The notes under the pieces are model-generated. The model searched no databases. It was not told where the DNA came from and saw nothing but the letters and a program-made list of their open reading frames with translations. The translations under genes and the position numbers were made by a program. Of a stretch of 64,000 nt of DNA, positions 1 through 9,215 are shown one piece after another; the stretch's first letter is position 1; each line of letters starts with the position of its first letter. Location of the stretch: contig CASDSD010000020.1 of the NCBI GenBank assembly GCA_949283205.1, positions 1-64,000 on the forward strand. Reading direction: 5' to 3'. Origin of the DNA: an uncultured Alistipes sp. GTDB lineage: Bacteria; Bacteroidota; Bacteroidia; Bacteroidales; Rikenellaceae.

Positions 1-452
1 CCGCGCTCGGTGAGCCACACCTCCGAAGCGCCCGATTCGATGCACTTCTCGTAAGGGTATCTCATATCCTCGCCCGAAAGGAACTGCGCCTTCTTTATGT
101 TCACCGTACGTCCCGTGCGCGCCGCCGCAACCAGCAGGTCGGTCTGACGGCACAGGAATGCCGGGATCTGTATCACATCCACCACCTCTCCGACCGGAGC
201 CGCCTGGTACGACTCATGTATGTCGGTAAGCAGTTTCAGGCCCCATTTGCGGCGCACGTCGTCCAGCATCTGCAGGCCTCGTTCCAGCCCCACACCGCGA
301 TATGATCTCAACGATGTACGGTTCGCCTTGTCGAACGACGCCTTGAATATTATATCGACACCCAGACGGCCGTTTATCGCAACCAGCCGCTCGGCGACTG
401 CATCGAGCAGCTCCGCCGACTCTATGACACAAGGTCCTGCTATCAATTTCAT
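1..452 (-). CDS. kdsA: 3-deoxy-8-phosphooctulonate synthase, N-terminal part (cut by window edge)
   Basis: Makes Kdo-8-phosphate from arabinose-5-phosphate and phosphoenolpyruvate in the cytoplasm, the first committed step to the Kdo of lipopolysaccharide. The visible 150 codons read MKLIAGPCVIES at the start, then IFKASFDKANRTS, YRGVGLERGL, LLTDIHES, VVDVIQIPAFLCRQTDLLVA and NIKKAQF, the standard order of KdsA/DAHP-synthase-class barrel motifs. The ATG at 452 is the only ATG after the in-frame stop at about 500, so the protein begins slightly shorter at the N-terminus than some relatives. The C-terminal part lies to the left of the window. The next gene upstream on this strand is kdsB, the next enzyme in the same pathway. 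Confidence 0.93.
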   Translation of the reverse strand, partial: MKLIAGPCVIESAELLDAVAERLVAINGRLGVDIIFKASFDKANRTSLRSYRGVGLERGLQMLDDVRRKWGLKLLTDIHESYQAAPVGEVVDVIQIPAFLCRQTDLLVAAARTGRTVNIKKAQFLSGEDMRYPYEKCIESGASEVWLTER

Positions 453-869
453 ATCGATACTGTCGGCCGCAAGGCCGCCCCCTTCGTATATTCTTACTTA
501 AAAATATTGTCTTTACAACAAAACCGCAGCGCCATGGCCACAGCATCCCACAATAAGGCGGCCATGCCCTGCAGTCATGACTCCCCTCAATACAGCAACC
601 ACACCTTACAATCCCCCTACAAAAGCCGTCCCATACATCCGCAGCCTCCGCAACACGGCAGCCGCACCGGACAGCCCCCTATGACAAGGCTTTTTCCACG
701 CCTTATATCCGCGACTCCATACGACACGGCAGCCGCACCTTTCAATACCCTACAAAAAGCCGTCACATACATCCGCAGCCCCCGCAACACGGCAGTCGCA
801 CCCGAGAAGCCCCATGATAAGGACATCCTCACATCTCATATCCGCGACTCCATACAACCCGTGACGCAG
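453..869. other. Intergenic region between kdsB and kdsA with an imperfect tandem duplication
   Basis: This 417-bp gap separates two genes of the same pathway. I see no convincing gene. It holds two imperfect copies of a unit of about 134 bp (see the repeat entry). A frame that stays open on the plus strand across this region and into kdsB is antisense to kdsB and has no recognisable protein features. Confidence 0.6.
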
Positions 870-878
870 TTACCTGTC
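613..878. repeat. Imperfect tandem repeat, two units of about 134 bp
   Basis: GCCGTC followed by CATACATCCGCAGCC recurs at 625 and 759 (offset 134), and ATCCGCGACTCCATAC recurs near 707 and 840 (offset 133). CAACACGGCAG also recurs at the matching places (651 and 785), and a third partial copy of ACACGGCAGCCGCACC sits at about 724. The second unit runs into the 3' end of kdsB. The spacer between the shared blocks is less conserved, so the duplication looks old. Confidence 0.7.
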
Positions 879-1628
879 GGGATGCAGCCTCAAAAACTCC
901 TCGGCACGGGCCAGATCCTCCGGCGTGTCGATACCCACAGTCTCGACATCGCTTATGCCGACACCGATGCGATAACCGTTCTCCAGCCACCGCAGCTGCT
1001 CGAGCGACTCGGCCGTCTCGAGCGTCGAGGGCGGCAGCGATGTCACGCGACGCAACACGTCGCTGCGGAAGGCATAGAGCCCTATGTGCTTGTAAAACGT
1101 ATGCCTCGAGAGCCACTCGCTGCGATCCACCCCACGCAGGTAGGGTATCACCGAACGTGAAAAATAGATCGCATGCATACTGTCGTCGAGAACCACCTTC
1201 GGCGAGTTGGGATTCTCCAGCGCCGCCAGGCCGTCCTCCGACGAGAAGGGCTTCACAAGCGTGGCTATCTCGGTGGTCTCGTCCTCGAAGCATGACATGA
1301 CGGTATACAGTTGCGACGCCGCAATAAAGGGTTCGTCACCCTGCACGTTTATCACCACATCGAACTGTGCGCCCTGCTTGCAATAGGCCTCGTAGCAACG
1401 GTCCGTACCGCTGCGATGCCTGTCGGATGTCATCACGACACGCCCGCCGAAAGCCTCCACAGCCTCGGCAATGCGGACATCGTCCGTAGCAACGACGGCG
1501 TCGGGCACAACAGCCGCCACACGCTCGTAGACGCGGCGTATGACGGGGACGCCTCCCAGCAGGGCCAGAGGCTTGCCCTCGAAACGCGTAGACGCATATC
1601 GCGCCGGTATAACAGCTATGAATCGCAT
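870..1628 (-). CDS. kdsB: 3-deoxy-manno-octulosonate cytidylyltransferase (CMP-Kdo synthetase)
   Basis: Activates Kdo with CTP to CMP-Kdo for transfer to lipid A. The 252-residue product has the nucleotidyltransferase start [20 protein letters not shown], the Bacterial KdsB motif [25 protein letters not shown], and HIGLYAFR near the C-terminal third. I chose the ATG at 1628 because the family signature begins at that Met; a further 15 in-frame codons upstream look unrelated. Length fits the family. It lies 79 nt downstream of lon and 417 nt upstream of kdsA on the same strand. Confidence 0.95.
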   Translation of the reverse strand: MRFIAVIPARYASTRFEGKPLALLGGVPVIRRVYERVAAVVPDAVVATDDVRIAEAVEAFGGRVVMTSDRHRSGTDRCYEAYCKQGAQFDVVINVQGDEPFIAASQLYTVMSCFEDETTEIATLVKPFSSEDGLAALENPNSPKVVLDDSMHAIYFSRSVIPYLRGVDRSEWLSRHTFYKHIGLYAFRSDVLRRVTSLPPSTLETAESLEQLRWLENGYRIGVGISDVETVGIDTPEDLARAEEFLRLHPDR

Positions 1629-1707
1629 ATCACGGTACATTATCATCTTCAACGGCCGACGGCCGCAGCGCACGTCATCCCGCCGCGACGGCAGGCGCTC
1701 CGTACTA

Positions 1708-4134
1708 CTACTTCTTCAACGCCAGATCGAGCACCTCCATTATGTTCTTGACATAGTGGAACGTCAGGCCCTTTATATATTCCGGTTTGATCTCCTCGAC
1801 ATCCTTTCGGTTGTCCTCGCACATGATCAGGTCGGTGATGCCGGCACGCTTGGCCGCCAGGATCTTCTCCTTGATTCCGCCCACGGGCATCACGCGCCCG
1901 CGCAGCGTCATCTCGCCCGTCATGGCGATACGGTCGCACACCTCGCGCCGGGTAAAGGTGGAGACGATCGACGTCACCATCGTAATACCTGCCGACGGCC
2001 CGTCCTTCGGGATCGCCCCCTCCGGAACGTGTATGTTGAGGTTGTGCTTCTCGAACGTCTCGGGCGCAATCGACAGCTCCTCGCAATGGGCCTGTACCCA
2101 TTCGTATGCTATCGTCGCCGACTCCTTCATCACATCGCCCAGATTTCCCGTCAGGCTCAGGCCTCCCTTGCCCGGCGTGAGGACCGACTCGATGTAGAGT
2201 ATGTCACCGCCCACAACCGTCCATGCCAGACCCGTCACCACGCCTATCATGCCGCTTATCTCATACTCGTCGTTGCGGAACTTCGGCTTGCCGAGGATCT
2301 TCTCCACATCCTCGGGCGTGATCTCGGGTTGATACGGCTCCTCGAAGGCGATATTCTTTGCGCGCGCACGCGCTATCTTCGCCAGGTTCTTGTCCAGCGA
2401 GCGCACGCCCGACTCGCGCGTATACTCCGAAATGATCTTCTCGATGACGGCATCGGGAACGATCATCTCGCCCTCCTTTATGCCGTGCGCCTCGCACTGC
2501 TTGCGCACAAGGTGCTCCGCCGCGATACGGACCTTGTCCTCGAGGATATATCCCGGGATGCTTATCATCTCCATACGGTCACGCAGCGCAGGGTTGATAC
2601 CGCCCACATCGTTGGCCGTGGCGATGAACAGCACCTTCGAGAGGTCGTACTCCGTATCGAGATAGTTGTCGTGGAAGGTGGTGTTCTGTTCGGGATCGAG
2701 GACCTCGAGCAGCGCACTCGACGGATCGCCGTGGTTGCTTACCGTCACCTTGTCCACCTCGTCCAGTATAATCACGGGGTTCGACGACCCGCACCGCTTG
2801 ATGGTCTGTATGATACGTCCCGGCATGGCGCCTATGTACGTACGGCGGTGTCCGCGGATCTCGGCCTCGTCGTGCAGACCGCCCAGCGATATGCGGCCGA
2901 ACTTGCGTCCCAATGCCGTGGCGACAGAACGGCCGAGCGACGTCTTGCCCACGCCCGGAGGCCCGTAGAGGCACAGTATGGGGGACTTCAGGTCGCCCTT
3001 GAGTTTTATTACGGCCAAATGCTCCAGGATACGGTCCTTGACCTCCTCCAGGCCGAAATGGTCGGCATCGAGCTGCTTGCGGGCGCACGTCAGGTCGAGA
3101 TTGTCCTGCGTCACGTCGTTCCACGGCAGCTCAAGCATCAGCTGAAGATATGTCATCTGCACCGAATACTCCGCCACGGCGGGATTCAGGCGCTCCACCT
3201 TCGAGAGCTCCTTCTCGAATAGCTCGCCGATCTCCTTGGGCCAGTTCTTCTTCGCCGCGGCCTCGCGCATCTGCTCGATCTCGGCGTCGGTGCTGTCGCC
3301 CAGCTCGTCCTGTATCGTGCGCATCTGCTGCTGCAGGTAGTAGTCGCGCTGCTGCTTGTCGATCTCGCGCTTGACCTTCTCCTGTATCTCGCCCTTGAGT
3401 TCCGCCAGCTGCTGCTCACGCACCAGGATCTCCAGCAGCTTGCGGGCACGGGCCAGCAGCCCGGGAGCCTCCAACAGCGCCTGACGGTCCTCGTCCGAGA
3501 AATCCATGTTCGAGCAGATGAAGTTGATCAACCCCCGCTGCGAATCTATGTTCTTGATAGCGAAGGCCGCCTCTTTCGGCATCGACGGCGATATGTTGAT
3601 GATGTTGAGCGACACCTCGCGCACCGAGTCTACCAGGGCCTGGAACTCGACGTTGCCGGCATCGGGCTGCGAGTCGCGTATGGTGCGCACGGTAGCCCTC
3701 AGATAGGGTTCCGACTGCAGGTACTCAACCACCTCGATCTTCTCCAGGCCGCTCAGGATAACCGTAAGGTTGCCGTTGGGCATCTCGAGGATCTTGATTA
3801 TGCGGGCCGCGGTGCCGACCTTGTACATGTCATCGGGGGCGGGTATCTCGACCTCGCTCTCGCGCTGCAGCACGGCGCCCAGCAGGCCGCCTTCGGCATT
3901 GACATCGCGAACGAGTTTTATGCTCTTCTCGCGTCCCACCGTGATGGGGGTGATGGCGCCCGGGAAGAGAACCGAGCTGCGCAACGACAATATTGGCAGC
4001 GATTCGGGTATAGCCACATTCTCGGCCACCTCGTCGCCGCCGGTTATGATGGGGATAACCTGATGTCGCCCGTCGAGGACATCCGGCATCGTTTCAAAAT
4101 CGGTCAAATCGATATTATCTTTCTTCTTACTCAT
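1708..4134 (-). CDS. lon: ATP-dependent endopeptidase Lon
   Basis: Cytoplasmic AAA+ serine protease that degrades misfolded and regulatory proteins. The 808-residue product has an N-terminal substrate-binding (LON) domain (about 43-240, beginning [14 protein letters not shown]), a coiled segment around 240-310, the AAA+ module with Walker [10 protein letters not shown] at 391-399 and Walker [10 protein letters not shown] at 454-462, and the C-terminal protease domain. The catalytic dyad is visible: Ser714 in PKDGPSAG and Lys757 in GGIKEK, spaced 43 residues as in Escherichia coli Lon. The charged N-terminal extension of about 40 residues is typical of Bacteroidota Lon. A TATATTTG -7 element lies about 20 bp upstream of the start. 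Confidence 0.97.
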   Translation of the reverse strand: MSKKKDNIDLTDFETMPDVLDGRHQVIPIITGGDEVAENVAIPESLPILSLRSSVLFPGAITPITVGREKSIKLVRDVNAEGGLLGAVLQRESEVEIPAPDDMYKVGTAARIIKILEMPNGNLTVILSGLEKIEVVEYLQSEPYLRATVRTIRDSQPDAGNVEFQALVDSVREVSLNIINISPSMPKEAAFAIKNIDSQRGLINFICSNMDFSDEDRQALLEAPGLLARARKLLEILVREQQLAELKGEIQEKVKREIDKQQRDYYLQQQMRTIQDELGDSTDAEIEQMREAAAKKNWPKEIGELFEKELSKVERLNPAVAEYSVQMTYLQLMLELPWNDVTQDNLDLTCARKQLDADHFGLEEVKDRILEHLAVIKLKGDLKSPILCLYGPPGVGKTSLGRSVATALGRKFGRISLGGLHDEAEIRGHRRTYIGAMPGRIIQTIKRCGSSNPVIILDEVDKVTVSNHGDPSSALLEVLDPEQNTTFHDNYLDTEYDLSKVLFIATANDVGGINPALRDRMEMISIPGYILEDKVRIAAEHLVRKQCEAHGIKEGEMIVPDAVIEKIISEYTRESGVRSLDKNLAKIARARAKNIAFEEPYQPEITPEDVEKILGKPKFRNDEYEISGMIGVVTGLAWTVVGGDILYIESVLTPGKGGLSLTGNLGDVMKESATIAYEWVQAHCEELSIAPETFEKHNLNIHVPEGAIPKDGPSAGITMVTSIVSTFTRREVCDRIAMTGEMTLRGRVMPVGGIKEKILAAKRAGITDLIMCEDNRKDVEEIKPEYIKGLTFHYVKNIMEVLDLALKK

Positions 4135-4155
4135 AGCTACACTCTTTCACGGTTG

Positions 4156-4163
4156 CAAATATA
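4156..4163 (-). promoter_or_regulatory. Putative -7 element of the lon promoter
   Basis: On the minus strand this reads TATATTTG, a perfect match to the Bacteroidota TAnnTTTG box, about 20 bp before the lon ATG. I could not find a convincing TTTG -33 partner at the usual 19-21 bp spacing. Confidence 0.5.
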
Positions 4164-4399
4164 ATATATTTTGGCCGAAAACACCCCGCGGTTTAACACT
4201 TTGTTAATAACTTCCGACCCGCGGGCGTCCCCGGCAGGCGGCCCGATGCCGCCTTCGCATAAGAAACGTCGCCACGCCCGAATATCGTATGCCCCACTAC
4301 CACAAAGCGATGCTTTCATATCCTCGCGCCGTCCGCACGACACGCGTCCGCCTCCGACCCTACACCCGCTGCCGCCGCGACACAACAGCGGCGACGATC

Positions 4400-4429
4400 T
4401 TGCATATCGTTTTTATTTTATTATCTTCG
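4400..4429 (+). promoter_or_regulatory. Putative Bacteroidota-type promoter of the ion transporter
   Basis: TTG at 4400-4402, a 19-bp AT-rich spacer, then TATCTTCG at 4422-4429, one mismatch from TAnnTTTG. It lies 19 bp before the start codon at 4449, implying a very short 5' leader. Confidence 0.55.
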
Positions 4430-4448
4430 CACAAAAATAAATCTGCAC

Positions 4449-5747
4449 ATGCATCAAGTTGAACCATGGGCGATAATCCCGTTCGCCGCAATGCTGTTGA
4501 GCATAGCCATCCTGCCGCTCACCGCGGAGAAGTGGTGGCACAGCAACCTGCACAAACTGGCTCTCTCGCTTGCCCTGGCTCTTGTAGCCGGCATCTACCT
4601 CACCACAAACGGCATGGGGGAACAGTTGCTGCACCAGATGCTCTACGACTATCTGCCGTTCATCATCCTGCTCGCGTCGCTGTTCGTCGTGACCGGCGGC
4701 ATCCGGATCGAAAACGACGTCGCGCCAACGCCCGCCACCAACCTGACGATGCTCGCCAGCGGCTTCGTCCTGGCCTCCTTCATGGGGACCACCGGCGCGG
4801 CCATGCTCCTCATACGCTGCATGATCGACATCAACAGGCAACGCACGTACAAAACACACACCATACTATTCTTCATCGCGCTGGTAGCCAACTGCGGCGG
4901 TATCCTCACGCCTCTGGGCGATCCCCCGCTCTTCCTGCTGTACCTGCGCGGCGCCGACTTCTTCTGGTTCATGCACCTGTTACCGCAATGGCTCTTCACA
5001 GGAGGGGTGCTGCTGCTCATATACTATATCACCGACCGCTACTACTACGCCAAGGAGCCCGCCGAGGCGCGCATCAAGCCCGCCGGCAACGGTCCCAAGG
5101 TACGAATATTCGGCAAACGCAACATCATACTGCTCCTGGCGGTGGTGCTGACCGTATCGCTCGTAAACCGCTCCCACATTCCGGCCATGGGGGATCCCGA
5201 CGCCCCGATATTCATGCACTTCCTGCGTGAAATACTCCTTGCCGCCATTGCCATAATATCGCTGGCGGCAACGGACCGCAAGGTGCGCCGCGAAAACAAC
5301 TTCTCATGGGACCCCATAATCGAAGTCGCCATACTCTTCATCGGCATCTTCGCCACCATGACCCCCGCCCTCATATTCCTCAACGCCAACGCCGCAGACC
5401 TCGGGTTGAGCGAACCGTGGCAGTTCTACTACGGCACGGGAGTCCTGTCGCAGTTCCTCGACAACGCCCCCACGGCAATCGCCTTCCATACCGTCGCCAC
5501 GGGCCTGCCGCATGTCGACGGCGTGGAATACGTCGCCGACATCCCGACGACGCTGCTCGTGGCCATTGCCCTCGGAGCCGTCTTCTTCGGCGCCATGACA
5601 TATATAGGCAACGGGCCAAACTTCATGGTCAAGTCGATCGCGGAAAATAGCGGCGTGCGCATGCCGAGCTTCTTCGGTTACATGGCCAGGTTCTCGCTCA
5701 TAATCCTGCTGCCGGTATATATACTGATGCAGTTGATTTTCCTCTGA
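4449..5747 (+). CDS. Sodium:proton antiporter-like permease (ArsB/NhaD ion transporter superfamily)
   Basis: Predicted inner-membrane cation/proton exchanger of 432 residues with about 11-12 hydrophobic helices. Recognisable features are the IENDVAPTPATNLTML segment, the two superfamily hairpin motifs ANCGGILTPLGDPPLFLLYL (about 155-175) and LSQFLDNAPTAIAF (about 333-346), and MTYIGNGPNFMVKSIA. The repeated [DN]xPT / GDPP pattern is that of the NhaD/CitM/ArsB fold. The ion specificity cannot be read from sequence; sodium/proton exchange is the usual annotation of close Bacteroidota relatives. It is a single-gene unit: its own promoter precedes it and a 16-bp hairpin follows. Confidence 0.8.
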   Translation: MHQVEPWAIIPFAAMLLSIAILPLTAEKWWHSNLHKLALSLALALVAGIYLTTNGMGEQLLHQMLYDYLPFIILLASLFVVTGGIRIENDVAPTPATNLTMLASGFVLASFMGTTGAAMLLIRCMIDINRQRTYKTHTILFFIALVANCGGILTPLGDPPLFLLYLRGADFFWFMHLLPQWLFTGGVLLLIYYITDRYYYAKEPAEARIKPAGNGPKVRIFGKRNIILLLAVVLTVSLVNRSHIPAMGDPDAPIFMHFLREILLAAIAIISLAATDRKVRRENNFSWDPIIEVAILFIGIFATMTPALIFLNANAADLGLSEPWQFYYGTGVLSQFLDNAPTAIAFHTVATGLPHVDGVEYVADIPTTLLVAIALGAVFFGAMTYIGNGPNFMVKSIAENSGVRMPSFFGYMARFSLIILLPVYILMQLIFL

Positions 5748-5805
5748 CGATTTTCCACGACCGCACGCATCGCGTCGGCGGTCCGGATGACGCATCGCAA
5801 ACAAG

Positions 5806-5842
5806 GACATGCCCGACCGGAAGTTTTCCGGTCGGGCATGTT
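5806..5842. terminator. Perfect 16-bp hairpin between convergent genes
   Basis: ACATGCCCGACCGGAA (5807-5822) pairs without mismatch with TTCCGGTCGGGCATGT (5826-5841) around a 3-nt loop. It lies between the plus-strand transporter (ends 5747) and the minus-strand gene ending at 5863, so it can terminate both. It lacks a long T-tract on either side. Confidence 0.75.
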
Positions 5843-5862
5843 ACTTACCGCGGCGGTCCGTA

Positions 5863-7278
5863 TCACCTGGCGGCATACAGATAGCTCCAGAAACTGTCCG
5901 GATACGCCGCACGCGCTTCGTCATAACGCCCCGCAGCCATCAGATCGGTGAATTTTCCGAACGCCTCCGCGCGGAAACGGCTCACCCCATAACGTTTGAG
6001 CAGGTCGGGATTCTTACGCGACAGCACCAGCAACGCCTCCTCGTAATATCGCGGCAGCACATCCTGATTGCGGTACGCGCTGGCATAGATACGCGGGAAG
6101 AGCATCTCGAACTTGTCCATCTGACGCCAGGCGAGCATGCCGCACAACAATATGTCGGCACACATGCGGCTGCCGGGACGCCTGTCGTACAGAGTGGCCA
6201 TGTTCACCAACAGCGACTGGTCGTTCGTGGCGCCGGTCAATATGTGGTCATCCTCATGCTCCTCGCCGTTCTCCATAATATCCGAGATGAGCCACGCGCG
6301 GCTCTCCACCCACTCCCTGTGGCAAGTCGAATGGAGCAGTATGCGCATGTACTTCTCGGCCAGCGGCAGATTGCCCTCACGCAGGAAAGCCTCCGTGATG
6401 CGCCGCATCGACAGGAACGAGAATCCGAGCGGCGAGATCGAATTCATCTGGAAGGATTGATGCACCACCTCGTTGTCGAGGCCGAGGCTGCGGGCAAACA
6501 TGGCATTGAAGTTACACCCCACATGGTCGGTTCTGCCAGCAAAGTAGAAGTCGTTCGCTTCGGTTATGCCGTAACGGAACACCTTTTCGGGCAATTCGCC
6601 CTTCTCGGCCAGCGCCAACAGCGTATACCGGCGGCAAACGGGGTCTTCGGCCGACACCTCGGGCGTGACGATCTCCAGGATACGGCCCCACCTGCCATCC
6701 TCGGCAAGACGCTCGATACGGTGCAGTCGCTCACCCGCACGGTTCACGGGCAGCGACAGCGACACGGCGCAGCCCGCCGCGAGCAGCAACAGGGGAAGAG
6801 CCGCGGCACGCACCGCACGGCCTTGGGGAATACCGCCGTCGCCGACACGACGCGTGAGACACACCGCTACGAGAGCCGCTGCGATCGCCGCCCCGCTCCA
6901 CAGGATCAGGCCCGCGCCGTCGCAATAACGGCATTGCAGGGCGACGAATACGCCCACCGGCACGAATGCCAGCCATGCCCTGTCGGCACGGCGCCAGACA
7001 CGCCACACGACAATATCGGCGCACGCCATCACAATCCATGCGAACAGCGTCTGCAAAAGGGCTCCGGCGACGGCCCAGCGATAGAACTGCAACACGTATG
7101 CGGCCACATACCCCACCAGACCTTCGGGCAGCCGCGCCTGCAGGCGGGAGAAGTCGGGCAGCGTCGAGAAGAACGACATCCCCTCCATCCACCAGATTGT
7201 ATTGCGGTAGGCCAGCAGCCAGAACAGAAAAAGCGTCGGCACCAACAGAACCGTATGCAACAATATGATCTTCTTCAT
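5863..7278 (-). CDS. Membrane protein with C-terminal helical-repeat region (DUF6057-like)
   Basis: A 471-residue protein of unknown function. The first about 190 residues carry roughly five to six hydrophobic segments (starting MKKIILLHTVLLVPTLFLFWLLA), followed by a soluble, Cys-poor, helix-rich half with tetratricopeptide-like features (RIERLAEDGRWGRILEIV, LPLAEKYMRILLHS, DLMAAGRYDEARAAYP). The pattern resembles the Bacteroidales DUF6057 family as I remember it; that assignment is unverified. The start at 7278 is chosen because the hydrophobic N-terminus begins there; the frame is open further upstream into the neighbour. The upstream beta-propeller gene ends 14 nt before it, so the two form an operon and may act together at the envelope. 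Confidence 0.7.
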   Translation of the reverse strand: MKKIILLHTVLLVPTLFLFWLLAYRNTIWWMEGMSFFSTLPDFSRLQARLPEGLVGYVAAYVLQFYRWAVAGALLQTLFAWIVMACADIVVWRVWRRADRAWLAFVPVGVFVALQCRYCDGAGLILWSGAAIAAALVAVCLTRRVGDGGIPQGRAVRAAALPLLLLAAGCAVSLSLPVNRAGERLHRIERLAEDGRWGRILEIVTPEVSAEDPVCRRYTLLALAEKGELPEKVFRYGITEANDFYFAGRTDHVGCNFNAMFARSLGLDNEVVHQSFQMNSISPLGFSFLSMRRITEAFLREGNLPLAEKYMRILLHSTCHREWVESRAWLISDIMENGEEHEDDHILTGATNDQSLLVNMATLYDRRPGSRMCADILLCGMLAWRQMDKFEMLFPRIYASAYRNQDVLPRYYEEALLVLSRKNPDLLKRYGVSRFRAEAFGKFTDLMAAGRYDEARAAYPDSFWSYLYAAR

Positions 7279-7292
7279 CGTGATACTACATA

Positions 7293-8735
7293 CTACTTCA
7301 ACATCTTTTTCAACTCCTTTTTCGGCAGCCGCACCTCGCCGCGTATGAATTGCGGCACGTTGTACGACTTCAGGCGCCATACGTTATGGTCGGGATCGCG
7401 CTGCGGCAGCAGGAAAGGCTTGCTGCAGACACCCTCTGACGACACATGGGCGAAGAAGAGCCGCGTATAGCGGCCGTCGAGTCGGCGGCTGCCGATAACG
7501 ACCCAGCGGCCCGACGACGACCATTCGTGACAACCTTCGCTCCGTGCGCTGTTCAGGGCCGAGACGTCGACCGGAGAGCCGTCATCCATGCGCTGCATAA
7601 CCAGGTCGGCATCGTCATGCCACACGGGGAAGGTACCGTGGCCGGTACGCGTGAAGAGCAGATATCGCCCGTCGGGCGAAACCCGAGGGAAGGAGGCGCT
7701 GCCGCCGTCCCGATACGCCGCATAGAGCGTATCGACACGTTCGCCGAACGTCCCGCTGTCGGGGTCGAACCCTACGCGCAGAATGTCGTAATGGACCTTC
7801 TCCCGCTCGGCCGGCATCGGATAGGGATCCGCGGAACAGAAGAGCAGCGCCCGGCCGTCGGGTGTCCATGCGGGGAAGGTCTCCCAACGATCTTCCGTCT
7901 GGAAACGTTCGTCGACGATCATCTCTCCGCTCCGGGTATCGTATACCATCAGATCGGATGCCTGGTCATACACCTCGAGGGGCTGGCCGTGACCGCCGAA
8001 GAAGGATTGGTAGGTCGTATTCGACGAGAAGGCCACATACCGTCCGTCGGGGCTCCACATGGGATATACGCCCTGCTTCCCGGGCCCGATCTTCGTAAAG
8101 TCTGCCTTCGTCACCCTGCCGTCCATCATGAAAACGGTGCCGCCGCCCGTGCCGCGCGCATGGAAGAGCATCCGTTCGGGAGAATAGCCGGCAAACGAGT
8201 GGCAATTGACGCACCCCATATCATTGACCGAGTTGTCGACCAGCACCTTCTCCTCGAACGACGAGAGGTCGCGCTGATATATCCCCATCTGCCGCCACCC
8301 CTCGTAGCTCGGCTCGATCAGGCGGTATGCCACCCATCCGTCCACCGAGTCGGGAGAGACATGAAACGAAAAAGGACGGTATCTGATCCCTTCGGGCTGC
8401 GCAGGGCCCCATGCCGACACCGTGACCTGCACGCTGTCCCCCAGCGCGCCAGCCAGCATCCCGCGCCACCCGTCGATCGGGATATCGACCACACCGTGAC
8501 GCCCCCGGATATCGAGGAGGGTACGGTCCCCCGTCGAAAACTCGGCACGTATATGGTCGATACCGCGCATGGAGAAATTGAGCGGCGCAATGTTGCACGG
8601 CACCGTCACCGAAACATAGTCGGGAAATATCGGAGGCAGGGCGTCCGACACACTGCCCACCGAGACCGGACCGGTCGAACAGGCACATATGCCGACAGCT
8701 GCCAGGAAAGGGATTATCCTGCTGAATGGATGCAT
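7293..8735 (-). CDS. PD40/TolB-like beta-propeller lipoprotein with a c-type heme motif
   Basis: A 480-residue predicted lipoprotein: signal MHPFSRIIPFLAAVGICAC with lipid attachment probably at Cys19 (Cys17 is also possible). A Cys-x-x-Cys-His motif, CVNCH, lies at 175-179 in NDMGCVNCHSFAGYSPERM, the signature for covalent heme attachment. It is followed by WD40/PD40 blades with repeated SPDGRYVAFSS, TPDGRALLFCS and SPDGRYLLFTRTG. Such propellers with a heme site occur in Bacteroidota, but their substrate is unknown to me. The start at 8735 is set by the signal peptide. Two tandem promoters lie upstream, and the membrane-protein gene follows by 14 nt. Confidence 0.8.
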   Translation of the reverse strand: MHPFSRIIPFLAAVGICACSTGPVSVGSVSDALPPIFPDYVSVTVPCNIAPLNFSMRGIDHIRAEFSTGDRTLLDIRGRHGVVDIPIDGWRGMLAGALGDSVQVTVSAWGPAQPEGIRYRPFSFHVSPDSVDGWVAYRLIEPSYEGWRQMGIYQRDLSSFEEKVLVDNSVNDMGCVNCHSFAGYSPERMLFHARGTGGGTVFMMDGRVTKADFTKIGPGKQGVYPMWSPDGRYVAFSSNTTYQSFFGGHGQPLEVYDQASDLMVYDTRSGEMIVDERFQTEDRWETFPAWTPDGRALLFCSADPYPMPAEREKVHYDILRVGFDPDSGTFGERVDTLYAAYRDGGSASFPRVSPDGRYLLFTRTGHGTFPVWHDDADLVMQRMDDGSPVDVSALNSARSEGCHEWSSSGRWVVIGSRRLDGRYTRLFFAHVSSEGVCSKPFLLPQRDPDHNVWRLKSYNVPQFIRGEVRLPKKELKKMLK

Positions 8736-8787
8736 GTTACAAATAGCTTCAATAGTTATCGAAAAAAACGTTTCCGGGCGTAATATA

Positions 8788-8819
8788 CAAATATACGGAA
8801 AGTCGAGCGCAGAGACAAA
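8788..8819 (-). promoter_or_regulatory. Promoter copy 1 of the propeller-lipoprotein operon
   Basis: Read on the minus strand: TTTG (8819-8816), exactly 20 bp, TATATTTG (8795-8788). This is a perfect match to the Bacteroidota primary-sigma consensus. It is 52 bp upstream of the start codon. A perfect 7-bp palindromic arm pair, CGAAAAC/GTTTTCG, lies just upstream at 8821-8837. Confidence 0.8.
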
Positions 8820-8872
8820 TCGAAAACGCAGTTTTCGAGATTTGGCTATGCCGAGACGCATCCTATATTATC

Positions 8873-8904
8873 CAAATATAGTGAAAGTCGGGCGCAAAAC
8901 CAAA
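8873..8904 (-). promoter_or_regulatory. Promoter copy 2 of the propeller-lipoprotein operon
   Basis: The same TTTG (8904-8901), 20 bp, TATATTTG (8880-8873) arrangement on the minus strand, exactly 85 bp upstream of copy 1 and embedded in a duplicated block (about 8783-8838 versus 8868-8922). Confidence 0.75.
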
Positions 8905-9079
8905 TCAAACGCCCCGTTTCCGATCCGATTCGTAAGCCGCATCCCCATTCCCGGAATTCACGTGCCGTCATGCCGCCACACGACATCCGGGTCGCATGTT
9001 CGGAACACCCATTGCGATATATATAAGTGTTTTGGAAAAGATTGGAGGTCTGGAACGGCCATCGTAACCATTTTTTTTG

Positions 9080-9087
9080 TATTTTTG
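9080..9087 (+). promoter_or_regulatory. Putative -7 element of the valS promoter
   Basis: TATTTTTG matches TAnnTTTG after a run of T. No clear TTTG element lies 19-21 bp upstream. If used, the valS leader would be about 120 nt. Confidence 0.4.
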
Positions 9088-9215
9088 CCGCTAAATTGCG
9101 CGGCACGCAGGCCACACGCATGAACGGCGCCTGCAGGGATGCTGCGGACACTCCGCGACAGACGGCGCAACACGTTATCGGAGACCGATATATGTCAAAA
9201 TTTGAATAACACGAT

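Larger units (their letters stand above)
4135..4448. other. Divergent intergenic region between lon and the ion-transporter gene
   Basis: A 314-bp spacer. Apart from the putative lon -7 box and the plus-strand promoter at its right end I see no gene or strong hairpin in it. Confidence 0.6.
8736..9215. other. Divergent intergenic region with tandem duplicated minus-strand promoters and the valS leader
   Basis: This 480-bp gap contains two 85-bp-spaced minus-strand promoters (separate entries) and a plus-strand TATTTTTG box. A five-codon open frame (MSKFE and stop, 9192-9209) ends 6 nt before the valS ATG; whether it is translated is unknown. I see no T-box, as expected for this phylum. Confidence 0.6.

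Noticed and set aside
453-869. CRISPR-like array in the kdsA-kdsB gap
   Set aside because: Only two diverged long units, no short identical repeats with unique spacers, and no cas genes.
1540-3222. Long plus-strand frame opposite lon and kdsB
   Set aside because: Shadow of lon; Arg/His-rich composition typical of antisense frames, while lon has all catalytic motifs.
9088-9215. T-box riboswitch in front of valS
   Set aside because: No T-box bulge sequence or specifier stem is visible, and T-boxes are not expected in this phylum.
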